Positions 26,956 through 35,477 of a stretch of 64,000 bases of DNA are shown in pieces (positions within the stretch are counted from its first letter, which is position 1; each line of letters begins with the position of its first letter). The stretch lies in NCBI GenBank assembly GCA_937124615.1, contig CAKZKR010000019.1, positions 37,476 through 101,475 of the forward strand, written 5' to 3'. The position numbers and the translations under genes are program-made. This stretch comes from an uncultured bacterium (GTDB lineage: Bacteria > Hydrogenedentota > Hydrogenedentia > Hydrogenedentales > Hydrogenedentaceae). The notes under the pieces are model-generated. The model made no database searches, was not told the DNA's origin, and saw nothing but the letters and a program-made list of their open reading frames with translations.

Positions 26956-27975
26956 ATGATGAAAAGAAAAGGTTTTACACTCATTGAACTGTTGGTCGTC
27001 ATTGCGATTATTGGAATTCTTGCAGCGATACTCTTACCGGCCCTTGCAAGGGCAAGAGAGGCGGCAAGGCGTTCTAGTTGTCAAAACAATTTAAAACAGT
27101 GGGGTCTTGTTTTTAAAATGTATTCGAACGAGGCTTCAGGAGGGAAGTTTCCTCCTATTCAAATCGAGGTAGCTCAGAGAGAGAGTGATGGTTCCTGGCA
27201 GTCCTATATTGCAGCGGGACCTCGTGTGAAAGTTCTGTATCCGGAATATTTAACAGACCCTGCGATTATAATTTGTCCTTCGGATGCACAAGATACGGTA
27301 AATTCCCTAAAAGGGAAGAGTTATCCATCGTTAGGGATAACGGAACAGGATTATCATTTAGGATACTATTTAAGATGGGACGATGGGGTTTCAGTGATTG
27401 ATGCGAGTTATGCATATTTCGGTTGGGTTTTTGACCGTTTAGGGGATAACCCTGACCAGTTGACTACAGTAGGGGCCATTCCAAGTCTTCAGTTGATCGT
27501 TCAAGTATTGGGAGCTAATGCTCCGAATTTGAATACATCGACAGTTGTTCCTAAACAGTTACCTTTTGCAATTCTTCAGTTGATTACGGTACCCGGGGTT
27601 GTTGGTTCTTTGACAAGTCCACCGGGAACGGACCCCAGTGCCGTGGCTCGTGCTGCAGATAATGATGTAACAGGGGGATATATGACGGGAGAAGGTAATG
27701 GTGGTGGAAATACCCTTTACCGTTTGCGTGAAGGTATCGAAAGATTTTTAATCACAGATATAAATAATCCTTCGGCCTCTTCAAAGGCCCAGAGTGAAAT
27801 TTTTATTATGTTAGATCAATTAGGAACATCTGGTACATCTGTATTTTTCAATCACATTCCGGGTGGTTGTAATGTGTTGTATCTGGATGGTCATTGTGAG
27901 TTTATTCGTTATCCGACAAAAGCCCCTGTGAATGAGTCGGTGGCTAATATCATGTCCTTGTTTGTAGTATTGTAA
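26956..27975 (+). CDS. Type II/IV prepilin-like protein with C-terminal H-x-DG motif
   Basis: This protein has 339 residues. The type III signal is [19 protein letters not shown]: Gly-Phe at the prepilin peptidase site, Glu at +5, then a hydrophobic helix and the [20 protein letters not shown] stretch typical of the PVC-type pseudopilin family. The C-terminus has [17 protein letters not shown], a His followed ten residues later by Asp-Gly. Such proteins are abundant in Planctomycetes, Lentisphaerae and Hydrogenedentota and usually lie far from pilus genes. The central part is likely a beta-rich exported domain. It is monocistronic by spacing, and the ompA-like gene follows with its own promoter. 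Confidence 0.88.
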   Translation: MMKRKGFTLIELLVVIAIIGILAAILLPALARAREAARRSSCQNNLKQWGLVFKMYSNEASGGKFPPIQIEVAQRESDGSWQSYIAAGPRVKVLYPEYLTDPAIIICPSDAQDTVNSLKGKSYPSLGITEQDYHLGYYLRWDDGVSVIDASYAYFGWVFDRLGDNPDQLTTVGAIPSLQLIVQVLGANAPNLNTSTVVPKQLPFAILQLITVPGVVGSLTSPPGTDPSAVARAADNDVTGGYMTGEGNGGGNTLYRLREGIERFLITDINNPSASSKAQSEIFIMLDQLGTSGTSVFFNHIPGGCNVLYLDGHCEFIRYPTKAPVNESVANIMSLFVVL

Positions 27976-28037
27976 TTTTATAAATTAGGAAATATTGATT
28001 TGATTTTTTTGGTTTTGTTGTGATAAACTTCAAAAAC

Positions 28038-28069
28038 AGTCAAGAAATATTTTTGGAAAATACTTGACT
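28038..28069. repeat. Imperfect inverted repeat overlapping the -35 box of the ompA-like gene
   Basis: AGTCAAG at 28038-28044 pairs with CTTGACT at 28063-28069, and TATTTT pairs with AAAATA inside, leaving an unpaired AAA and a three-base loop. The right arm contains the -35 hexamer TTGACT. It could be an operator or part of the prepilin transcript's 3' end; no T run follows, so it is not a standard terminator. Confidence 0.55.
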
Positions 28070-28093
28070 TGTAGATGTATTATGTGATGTAAT
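28064..28093 (+). promoter_or_regulatory. Sigma-70-type promoter of the ompA-like gene
   Basis: The -35 hexamer TTGACT (28064-28069) and -10 hexamer TGTAAT (28088-28093) are separated by 18 bases, each one change from consensus. The predicted start is near 28100, giving a leader of about 76 bases. The rpoD product in this window would be expected to read it. Confidence 0.65.
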
Positions 28094-28098
28094 AAACA

Positions 28099-28128
28099 AG
28101 TTGTCGCTGTGAAGGATACGGCACAACT
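28099..28128 (+). promoter_or_regulatory. Predicted 5'-terminal mRNA hairpin in the ompA-like leader
   Basis: AGTTGT, a bulged C and GCTG pair with CGGC and ACAACT around the nine-base loop TGAAGGATA. The stem begins almost exactly at the predicted transcription start. In E. coli, the ompA mRNA has a 5'-terminal stem-loop that protects it from RNase E-dependent decay. The same role is plausible here but not shown. Confidence 0.5.
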
Positions 28129-28175
28129 AAGAAAGTTAACCGTAAAATACGAACCCAACAATAAGGAGGGAATGT

Positions 28176-28823
28176 ATGAAAAAGATTGTTGCACTTACGA
28201 TGATTGGTATGCTTGTTTTAGTTGCAGTTCCTGCAAAGGCTGCAAAAGTTTGGGATGATATGTCCTGGTGGGGAAATACAGGTGCCAAACCGGAACCGGT
28301 AGCGGATTCACAAGGTCGTTCGGGTTATTGGTGGTGGCCGAAAGAAGCGGCTTCAAATAATGATGATTCTGAATTGTGGGGTAATCGCGGTATTGTCTAT
28401 AGTCAGTGGCAAAAACCAGCACCCCCGGCACCTCCAGCACCGACACCTCCACCCCCAGCACCTCCTGTCCAGAAGAGGACAGCTCCTGTGTTCAATCATG
28501 TATTGTTTGACTTTGATAAAGCGATTTTAAAGCCGGAAGGAAAAGCAGTAGTCGATGAAGTTATCGCCTATATGAAAAAATATCCGACGGATAAGATCAC
28601 AATCGAAGGACATTGCTGTAATATTGGTACAGATGAATACAATATGGGGTTAGGACAACGCCGTGCTGATGCGGTGAAAAAATATATGGCTGAAAATGGT
28701 ATTGATGCAAGCCGTATTACGACGATTAGCTATGGTGAGAGTAGGCCTGCAGTTCCCAATGATACACCGGCGAATCGCAAGTTGAATCGTCGTGCTGTGT
28801 TTGTTATTACAATTGGGAATTAA
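28176..28823 (+). CDS. OmpA/Pal-family outer-membrane protein with Cys-Cys in the peptidoglycan motif
   Basis: This protein has 215 residues. A signal peptide (1-22) precedes a Trp-rich segment, a Pro/Ala-rich hinge (about 81-97) and an OmpA C-terminal domain (about 105-215). The domain has VLFDFDKAILKPEGK, the EGHCCNIGTDEYN motif and LGQRRADAVKKYM. R163 is the expected diaminopimelate-binding Arg, but Cys148 occupies the usual Asp position (Thr-Asp becomes Cys-Cys). There is no lipobox, so the N-terminus may be a small surface or barrel-less segment. AAGGAGG lies six bases upstream of the ATG. Its own promoter, 5' hairpin and strong terminator suggest an abundant monocistronic message. Confidence 0.9.
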   Translation: MKKIVALTMIGMLVLVAVPAKAAKVWDDMSWWGNTGAKPEPVADSQGRSGYWWWPKEAASNNDDSELWGNRGIVYSQWQKPAPPAPPAPTPPPPAPPVQKRTAPVFNHVLFDFDKAILKPEGKAVVDEVIAYMKKYPTDKITIEGHCCNIGTDEYNMGLGQRRADAVKKYMAENGIDASRITTISYGESRPAVPNDTPANRKLNRRAVFVITIGN

Positions 28824-28874
28824 AACCAGGACAGAGTATAAAACGGAAACTTTCTAACTTGTGCCTGAAGATAT

Positions 28875-28908
28875 AAGTAGGCACGCTGAAAAGCGTGCCT
28901 ACTTTTTT
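28875..28908 (+). terminator. Intrinsic terminator of the ompA-like gene
   Basis: A perfect 13-base-pair stem (AAGTAGGCACGCT with AGCGTGCCTACTT) closes a GAAA tetraloop and runs into six T residues. It lies about 50 bases after the stop codon. It is the clearest intrinsic terminator in the window. The paired A-run on the left side could also allow activity on the opposite strand, but no gene converges there. Confidence 0.93.
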
Positions 28909-29028
28909 ATATGCATATTGTTATGTTGCAATTAAAAAGCAATATAAAACATAATAGTTAATATATTTTTTTTCCCTCTCTTTTAATGGGTAATCGTTAA
29001 ATGTTTTGAGAATAGAGGTATTTTATTT

Positions 29029-30282
29029 ATGACTATTATACATCTCGATGAAGATAGGGGGAATCACTTTAGGTCGTTATGGGTAAAGTATGTCGGTAGG
29101 GGACAGCAAACATATACTCCATCACAGATTGTAGTTGACAAGGCTCAGGGAGTTTATTTGTGGACTATTGATGGTCGCCGATTGATAGATTTTACATCAG
29201 GAGTTTTGGTAAGTAATCTCGGATATGCACATCCTAAATTTGAGGAACGGTTTAAGGAGTATTATAAAAATCTTCCGAGGAATACTTATAATATGATTTC
29301 TCCTGTGCAAGTGGAGGCTTCACGAAGATTGATTGAAAGTTTCGGTTATTCGAAGGCCCAAAAGATATTGTGGGCGGCAAGTGGTTCTGAAGGGATTCAA
29401 AAAGCGATGTGGTCTGCCTTGCATCGTTATCCTGAACGACATATTATTATTGCTACAAGACATGGATTTCATGGTAAAAAGGGTTTAGCCGCGGATGTAA
29501 CAGGAGATACGAGTCCCAATCCTAATGTTCGCTGGGTTTCATTTCCAATGGGAGAAGGCTATGAAAAGGATTATTATGAAAAGGAATTAAATCAAATATG
29601 GGATATTTACAAAGGTCAGATTGTATTGTTGATTACGGAACCCTATTTGGGAGCAAAGGGCTCCTATCATCCTCCGAAATGGTATCATCAATTATTGCAG
29701 GAGTGGTGTAATATACATGATATACCTTTTATTTTTGATGAGGTTCAGTCATGTTTTGGTAGGACGGGGAATATGTATGCATTCCAGACTTATGGTGTAG
29801 AGCCTGATTTGGTTGTGTTAGGGAAAGGAATGGCCAGTGGTGAACCTGCATCTGCAGTGGTAGGCCGAGAGGATTTGATAGAGTCTCTGGATTATGGAGA
29901 AGCATCGGATACATTTAGTGGAGGGAGTTCTGCCTGTTGTGCTGTTTGTGCTACCATGGATGTTTTTGAAGAGGATAGAATTGTGGAACATGTTCAAAAA
30001 GTACAAAATAAGTTAAAAGATCTATTATTACGGTTGAAAGGGGAATTTTCTTTTATTGATGATGTAAGAGGAGAAGGACTGGTTTATGGTATTGATTGTG
30101 CAACAGCAGAGATTGCCAATAAATGTGTATTGGAAGCATATTATGGGACAGAGAATGAAGGTGTTCATTTTTTAGGCCCGTTGGCGAAAAAAGTAATTCG
30201 GGTTAGTCCTCCCCTTGTTATTACTGAAGAAGAGATGGAGTATGCTTATCAAATTTTAGTCTCTGCATGGAAACGGGTTTAG
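29029..30282 (+). CDS. Class III PLP-dependent aminotransferase
   Basis: This 417-residue enzyme is of the ornithine/4-aminobutyrate aminotransferase fold. GVYLWTIDGRRLIDFTSGV near residue 43-61 is the N-terminal signature. AASGSEGIQKAMW binds the cofactor phosphate, FIFDEVQSCFGRTG carries the Asp to the pyridine nitrogen, and VLGKGMASG places the Schiff-base Lys at K266. Class III enzymes move an amino group from an omega- or alpha-amine to a keto acid; the amine here is unknown. It leads a three-gene run with a phosphatase 13 bases on and a FAD oxidoreductase, which suggests a small-molecule pathway rather than general amino-acid metabolism. Confidence 0.9.
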   Translation: MTIIHLDEDRGNHFRSLWVKYVGRGQQTYTPSQIVVDKAQGVYLWTIDGRRLIDFTSGVLVSNLGYAHPKFEERFKEYYKNLPRNTYNMISPVQVEASRRLIESFGYSKAQKILWAASGSEGIQKAMWSALHRYPERHIIIATRHGFHGKKGLAADVTGDTSPNPNVRWVSFPMGEGYEKDYYEKELNQIWDIYKGQIVLLITEPYLGAKGSYHPPKWYHQLLQEWCNIHDIPFIFDEVQSCFGRTGNMYAFQTYGVEPDLVVLGKGMASGEPASAVVGREDLIESLDYGEASDTFSGGSSACCAVCATMDVFEEDRIVEHVQKVQNKLKDLLLRLKGEFSFIDDVRGEGLVYGIDCATAEIANKCVLEAYYGTENEGVHFLGPLAKKVIRVSPPLVITEEEMEYAYQILVSAWKRV

Positions 30283-30295
30283 TGAGGAATTTTAT

Positions 30296-31282
30296 ATGGA
30301 TAGTCTTTCCGGCGAATTGGTAGGGTTGATGGGGTTGATAAGTAAGTTTACAGAATATATCGCTACTTTAGGAATAGAAAATGTTCAGACGAAGCGGGAT
30401 TTTTCTCCGGTCACTCTTGCAGATTTTGGTTCCCAAGTTATTGTAAGTAATTGGTTAAATATAAACTTTAGAGGGGAGCCTTTAATCGCCGAAGAATCAT
30501 TAAAATCTTTGCCAGAGGATAACCGTGATAATTTTATTGAGCATTTAATAGATGTATTGAAACCTTTTTTAGGGGAATTAAATCGACAAAATATTATGGA
30601 CTATCTGGATATGAATTGTTCGTTTACAAAAGAAAAATCTTATTGGGTTCTGGACCCTCTGGATGGAACGAAAGGTTTTCTACGGGGCGACCAATATGCT
30701 ATATCATTAGGACATGTAAATGAGGGATTCATCGATGTAGGTATTTTAGCCTGCCCTCGTTTGAGGCTGTCTTCTTTTTGGGGTATGGGGAATCGAATCG
30801 ATAAGGGGTATACTTTTTTTGCTCAGAAACGGCAAGGAGCATGGATGCAACCTCTTGATTTATCAGAGGAAGCCATTCCTATCCATGTTTCAGAATGTAA
30901 GGAACCTCAGAATGCGGTATTATTGCGTTCTTATGAGTCGAAACATACAGACCTTAAAAGAACCACGGTTTTTTTAGAAAGAATGGACATTAAGAAAACG
31001 ATTCCTGTGGATAGTCAAGTAAAATATGGTTTGCTTGCATGTGGGATAGGGGAAATCATTTTGCGTTTCCCTCCGACGGATAATCCTGATTATCGGGAAA
31101 AGGTATGGGATCATGTAGGTGGAGCCATTATTCTTCAAGAGGCCGGCGGTAAGGTAACGGATATTTTGGGGAATTCGTTTCAATATGATGGAAGTTCAGC
31201 ATTGGATAAATCCGTAGGAGTTTTTGCTTCAAATGGGTATTTGCATAAAATTGGATTAGAGGTGTTGCAAGAAGTTATGTGA
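30296..31282 (+). CDS. 3'(2'),5'-bisphosphate nucleotidase-like phosphatase (inositol monophosphatase superfamily)
   Basis: This protein has 328 residues. Metal and phosphate motifs of the Hal2/CysQ group are present: KRDFSPVTLADFGSQ, EPLIAEES with the Glu, VLDPLDGTKGFLRG with D120 and D123, and WDHVGGAIILQEAGG near the end. GTKGFLRG-x-QYA is the version typical of Hal2-type enzymes, which remove the 3'-phosphate of adenosine bisphosphate left by sulfation or sulfate assimilation. Inositol phosphatases are the other possibility. It sits between an aminotransferase and an amine-oxidase-like flavoprotein, each separated by about 13-19 bases. Confidence 0.82.
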   Translation: MDSLSGELVGLMGLISKFTEYIATLGIENVQTKRDFSPVTLADFGSQVIVSNWLNINFRGEPLIAEESLKSLPEDNRDNFIEHLIDVLKPFLGELNRQNIMDYLDMNCSFTKEKSYWVLDPLDGTKGFLRGDQYAISLGHVNEGFIDVGILACPRLRLSSFWGMGNRIDKGYTFFAQKRQGAWMQPLDLSEEAIPIHVSECKEPQNAVLLRSYESKHTDLKRTTVFLERMDIKKTIPVDSQVKYGLLACGIGEIILRFPPTDNPDYREKVWDHVGGAIILQEAGGKVTDILGNSFQYDGSSALDKSVGVFASNGYLHKIGLEVLQEVM

Positions 31283-31301
31283 AATTTCAGGAGAAGAAGT
31301 T

Positions 31302-32570
31302 ATGAAGATAGCAGTAGTTGGAGCAGGTATTGCAGGTTTAACCTGTGCTTATATGCTTTGTTCTAAGCATAAGGTTTATATTTTTGAAAAGAGCAATCGT
31401 CCCGGAGGGGGCCTCTTTTCTATTCGATATAAAGAAGGGAATGTGGACAGTTTTGTTGATTTGGGGTTTAGTGTATACAATCGTGCTCATTATCCTAATC
31501 TTGTAAATTTACTGGACCAACTAAAGATACGTTCTCAGGAAGTTCCTAAAAGGATTGTTATTAATCATCCTAATGCAAAATTATATTGGTGTTTGGGGGA
31601 TGATTCTCATAGTTTTTCTACAACCACTTCATTTTTAAAACCGATAAACTATAAGGTTTTTTCTTTATGGAGAAATTGGAAGAAACAATGGAAATCTTTT
31701 TTGGAAAAAAAAGATAAGAAAACCTCTCTTTTTGAGTATCTTAAAGAGGAAGGTGTTTCATCCGAAATTCAAAAGAAATTTGTCTTGCCTTTAATACAGT
31801 CTTTCTGGTGTGGTTTGAGAAGTACATTGGAAGATATGCCTGCATATTTTTTCTTTTCTTTTTTAAGTAAGATTGGTTTGTTGGAAGATTCTGATGATGC
31901 TAAATGGCGAGTTATCCGAGGTGGAGGATTCCGAATTGTCAGTCAGATGGTATCGGCTTTAATTAATCCTATTCATTTTCAAGTGGAAGTTGTTCAAGTA
32001 TCCCGTAGTCCCGACTCGGTTGAAATAATCACAAATACAGGGGAAAGGGAATTTTTTGATGCGGTGATTTTTTCTCTTCCTGCAGATGATGCTTTAAGGA
32101 TATTAGAAAAACCCACACCTTCAGAATATCAGGTTCTTGGATCGTTTGGGTATGAAGAATTTGATATTGTAGTTCATAATGATGAACGGTTTATACAAAC
32201 TCCATCCAAAGGATCTGCTTCTTGGTGTATTCAGGTTAGCGATGTTCCTGAAAAAATGCCACCTGTAGTAACATGGAATTTAAATTACTTACAACAGTTA
32301 CCTATAAAATCTAATTTGTTTCTTACCTTTGTCCCTCAAGGGAATAATGTGCCAAAAGAGAATACGATGGTCGTCCTAAAAAGAAAAGCACCAAAACCTA
32401 CATGGAAAATGTTGAGTGTTCAAAAAAGATTTACTGAAATTAATGGGATTAACAGAACTTACTTTTGTGGTGATTATTGGGGAGAAGGAACCATTGAGGA
32501 TTCAATAGGAAGTGCGTTACAGGTAGTGCCCTTGATTGAGAAACAACAAGCTCGTGCCCAAACAATATAA
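31302..32570 (+). CDS. FAD-dependent amine-oxidase-like oxidoreductase
   Basis: This protein has 422 residues. The N-terminus has the dinucleotide-binding fingerprint AVVGAGIAGLTCAYML followed by the FEKSNRPGGG segment, as in protoporphyrinogen oxidase, carotenoid desaturase and related amine oxidases. A middle substrate domain and the C-terminal FAD segment NRTYFCGDYWGEGTIEDSIGSA follow. The exact substrate is not predictable. It is the last gene of the aminotransferase-phosphatase run, with a ribosome site (AGGAGAAG) before the ATG. A convergent repeat-protein gene begins 27 bases after its stop. Confidence 0.85.
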   Translation: MKIAVVGAGIAGLTCAYMLCSKHKVYIFEKSNRPGGGLFSIRYKEGNVDSFVDLGFSVYNRAHYPNLVNLLDQLKIRSQEVPKRIVINHPNAKLYWCLGDDSHSFSTTTSFLKPINYKVFSLWRNWKKQWKSFLEKKDKKTSLFEYLKEEGVSSEIQKKFVLPLIQSFWCGLRSTLEDMPAYFFFSFLSKIGLLEDSDDAKWRVIRGGGFRIVSQMVSALINPIHFQVEVVQVSRSPDSVEIITNTGEREFFDAVIFSLPADDALRILEKPTPSEYQVLGSFGYEEFDIVVHNDERFIQTPSKGSASWCIQVSDVPEKMPPVVTWNLNYLQQLPIKSNLFLTFVPQGNNVPKENTMVVLKRKAPKPTWKMLSVQKRFTEINGINRTYFCGDYWGEGTIEDSIGSALQVVPLIEKQQARAQTI

Positions 32571-32597
32571 CAATATAACAAAATAACAGATAATACT

Positions 32598-33740
32598 CTA
32601 CCTTTTTCTTACTCGGGGTTGGTGGATTTTTACATCGGGTTGTGGCGGGTTTCTATCTGGAGAAGGTTGTATATTTTCTGGAGTTTCTATGGATGAAACG
32701 CTGTTTAAATATTCTTTCCACCAGTTTTCCCATAATTGAGGATTGGGTCCAAAGTTGACGCCTGTTTTTTTGCTTAGTAGTGAGGAAAATTTTTGTGACA
32801 GACTCGGGTTCCTTTTCATTACCTCAATGGAAAAAGGTATAAAAATGTGCAGAGGATGATTGCTTATCCGGTCTGTGAGATATTCAAGAACTCTTTGAGA
32901 TACCGGGAATTCGCCGAAAAGAATACGGCGGATGTATTCTTCTGAAGAACTTCCCCCATATTCCACAATAGCGTAAGCGGAGGTTAGGGATATAGGAACA
33001 GAATTGTATTGTAATAATTGGAGCCATTGTTCCAAAGATAGGGAATGAGGCATGTTGGCGAGAGCCTGTACACAAGTGTATTGAATTTCTTCTGATTGTG
33101 TTGTCTGTATCTCATTCCATAACAAGGGAGCTGATTTTTCTGACTTTATTTGGCCTAATGCATAGATAATGCTCCGTTTTTTTACTATATCGGTAGGATT
33201 TTTCTGCAATAATGCTATGAGATGTTCTTCCAATTCGTTTTGTAGATAGGGCAGAATTTGGTTTATAACCATGGCCTGTTCTGGGGAACCTTTCCCAAGA
33301 TAATGTACTATTTTCTGAACAAAATCCTGGGGCGTGTTTGAATAAATTTTTTTACAGGCTTTTAATCTTGTTTCGTCGGATAGTAGAAAGAATATATCTT
33401 CAAATTTGGGGGTAATGTTTATATGTTTTGATGCAATTAACTGTTCTTTTATGAGTGGTTCTGATGTTTCAGAGTAGGTAAGTTTTTCATTTTTTTGGAT
33501 AAAAGTGTTAAAACCAAGGGATGGAGATTCTGTGAAAGAAGGGTGTAACTTGAACAATACGGATTGATTTAATTGCTTCAATCTTTCAATAGTTTGCTCG
33601 AGATTAATGGGGAGTATGTTTGTTTCTAAAGGAGCTGTATTAGGGGTTATTTCTTCAGGGAAAGTGGATGTAGAAAGGGTAAAAATAATTATCAAGAGGG
33701 ATGAGTAGCAAAGTATGAAATTGTTTTTAACAATAGACAT
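32598..33740 (-). CDS. Exported protein with HEAT-like helical repeats
   Basis: This protein is about 380 residues from the ATG at 33740; the frame is open to 33803, and neither start has a good ribosome site. A signal peptide or membrane helix (FILCYSSLLIIIFTLSTS) is followed by a disordered stretch and then helical pairs. One unit is KKRSIIYALGQIKSEKSAPLLWNEI; the next, YTCVQALANM, and the one after, TSAYAIVEYG, are spaced about 35-40 residues apart. That is the pattern of HEAT/PBS-lyase repeats used for protein-protein contacts in the periplasm. The end is Pro/Arg-rich. I cannot assign a function. It lies downstream of the glycosyltransferase gene on the same strand. Confidence 0.65.
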   Translation of the reverse strand: MSIVKNNFILCYSSLLIIIFTLSTSTFPEEITPNTAPLETNILPINLEQTIERLKQLNQSVLFKLHPSFTESPSLGFNTFIQKNEKLTYSETSEPLIKEQLIASKHINITPKFEDIFFLLSDETRLKACKKIYSNTPQDFVQKIVHYLGKGSPEQAMVINQILPYLQNELEEHLIALLQKNPTDIVKKRSIIYALGQIKSEKSAPLLWNEIQTTQSEEIQYTCVQALANMPHSLSLEQWLQLLQYNSVPISLTSAYAIVEYGGSSSEEYIRRILFGEFPVSQRVLEYLTDRISNHPLHIFIPFSIEVMKRNPSLSQKFSSLLSKKTGVNFGPNPQLWENWWKEYLNSVSSIETPENIQPSPDRNPPQPDVKIHQPRVRKR

Positions 33741-33859
33741 GTTGAAGATGTTTACGCTTGCCTGAATATATTTTAACTTTATTATAATTCTAACATCTGG
33801 CAAGAATATAATGGAACTTTGTTTTTAAAAGTTGTTTTTGGGGTATGATAATTCCAGTA

Positions 33860-35377
33860 CTATTTCTCGTAATACATCGCGACCCAGAATTTGTTAATAG
33901 GGTATATTTTTATTTTTTCGGGTATTTTTGATGGGCTTATTACCTTTTCGTATTTTCGTGGAACGAGGATGATTCGTTTAGCCTTAGTTCCCTCTTTTAG
34001 GAAGTCGCTGATAGTTTTAATTGTTAAGTTCAAAGCGGTTTCTTCATTGAGCGTGTCATCATCAGGTAATTTTATTTCAGGGACAGGTATATGCGTATAA
34101 AATTCAAAACCATTTAGATAGGTTGATTTAATACAATAGAGTTCTTTTTGGGGAAATTGATTTAATAGCGGTTGAATATCTTTTGCTAACTGCTTCATGT
34201 CTTTGTTATTGGGATAATAAACAGAAATTCCTTTCAGGGATATGATGAGAATTGCGTTAATGATGGCTATTACCATAAGGTTCTTTTGAGTAATTACACC
34301 TTTTTCCCATGCATTGTGCAAGGTTTTACCCATTATTACAGTCAAAGGAATAAATACGGGTAGGATGTATAAAGTTAAACGCGATTTGCTTACCAGGAAG
34401 AAAATAAATGGAAATATAAAACTGGCGAATAGAAGAAACCACTGAGGTTCTAAAAAAGAAAATGGAAAATATTTGTTAGAATTTTTTTTGTTTTTATATA
34501 GAACAAATATGAATGCGATGACCCATAACCCTGTACCAAGAATAACAGGTAAAAAATACATGGGAAAAACCTTATACCATTCCGGATTTCTTTCGAATTC
34601 TCCTTCTGCAAGTCGTCCGACAGTTTCATGAAATAACCAGTATTTTAATAGTCCGGGATGTTTCATATCTTCCCAAATGTACCATGCAATTCCTACTATA
34701 AAGAAAATAGAAATACCAATTGGAGAAATAAAGAACCATAGTTTTTCTTTGTATGTGAGCCATCGCCATAGACAGAAAGGAAGAATTCCCATGAGCGGGA
34801 TGAAGCCTATCGGTCCTTTGGTTATGCAACCCATTCCAATCCCTAACCAGAATAGATATATAAAAAGCCTTTTCTTTGTTTGGTATGCTTTCCAAAAAGC
34901 AAAGAAGGTTAAAGCGTGCCATAAAACGAGAAGTGTGTCAGTAGAAATAGAATTGGCGGCTCCTATTAAAAATGGTGAACATGAATAAACAAGGGCAGAA
35001 ATGGCGCCTGTAGTAGAGTCCCAGAGGGATTTTGCAAAAAGATATATAAAAAGAACTGTAAGTAGAAAAGAAGGGATAAGGTAAAAACGGGCTCCCCATG
35101 TGCTATCCTCGCCGAATATAAGGAGTCCTGATATAATTGCAATATAGGTTAGTGGGGGTTTGGTCCAGTGATGTTTCCCGTGTAAAATAGGTTCTAATAA
35201 ATTGCCGGATTTCATTGTTTCACGAGCACACAGGGCATATCTCCCTTCTGTAGTCTCGTACAGTCCGCGACTTCCTTGAAATAAGGTTACGCATAGGAGA
35301 GATAACAGTAAAGCACCAAATAGAATTGCTCTGGTCGTTTCAAGGTTTGTTTTTTGATGGAAATCTTTTGAAGACAT
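33860..35377 (-). CDS. GT-C glycosyltransferase of the ArnT/PMT (GT39/GT83) type
   Basis: This 505-residue membrane protein has about ten to twelve hydrophobic helices. The first periplasmic loop carries LYETTEGRYALCARETMKSG, matching the Asp/Glu-containing catalytic loop of ArnT-like enzymes (usually D-E-x-R-Y), here with Glu-Thr-Thr-Glu. The HHWTKPPLTY segment is the second family landmark. Such enzymes move a lipid-carried sugar onto lipid A, a protein or a glycan on the outer face of the inner membrane. A hydrophilic C-terminal domain (about 400-505) follows. The acceptor and sugar are unknown. Confidence 0.82.
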   Translation of the reverse strand: MSSKDFHQKTNLETTRAILFGALLLSLLCVTLFQGSRGLYETTEGRYALCARETMKSGNLLEPILHGKHHWTKPPLTYIAIISGLLIFGEDSTWGARFYLIPSFLLTVLFIYLFAKSLWDSTTGAISALVYSCSPFLIGAANSISTDTLLVLWHALTFFAFWKAYQTKKRLFIYLFWLGIGMGCITKGPIGFIPLMGILPFCLWRWLTYKEKLWFFISPIGISIFFIVGIAWYIWEDMKHPGLLKYWLFHETVGRLAEGEFERNPEWYKVFPMYFLPVILGTGLWVIAFIFVLYKNKKNSNKYFPFSFLEPQWFLLFASFIFPFIFFLVSKSRLTLYILPVFIPLTVIMGKTLHNAWEKGVITQKNLMVIAIINAILIISLKGISVYYPNNKDMKQLAKDIQPLLNQFPQKELYCIKSTYLNGFEFYTHIPVPEIKLPDDDTLNEETALNLTIKTISDFLKEGTKAKRIILVPRKYEKVISPSKIPEKIKIYPINKFWVAMYYEK

Positions 35378-35477
35378 ATATTAAGGTATGTTTGAGTTGA
35401 GTTAATGTGTGAAATTATAGAATTTATAAATCATGAAAGTAAAGTTAATAAAAAGACACAAACGGGAAGAGGTTTAT

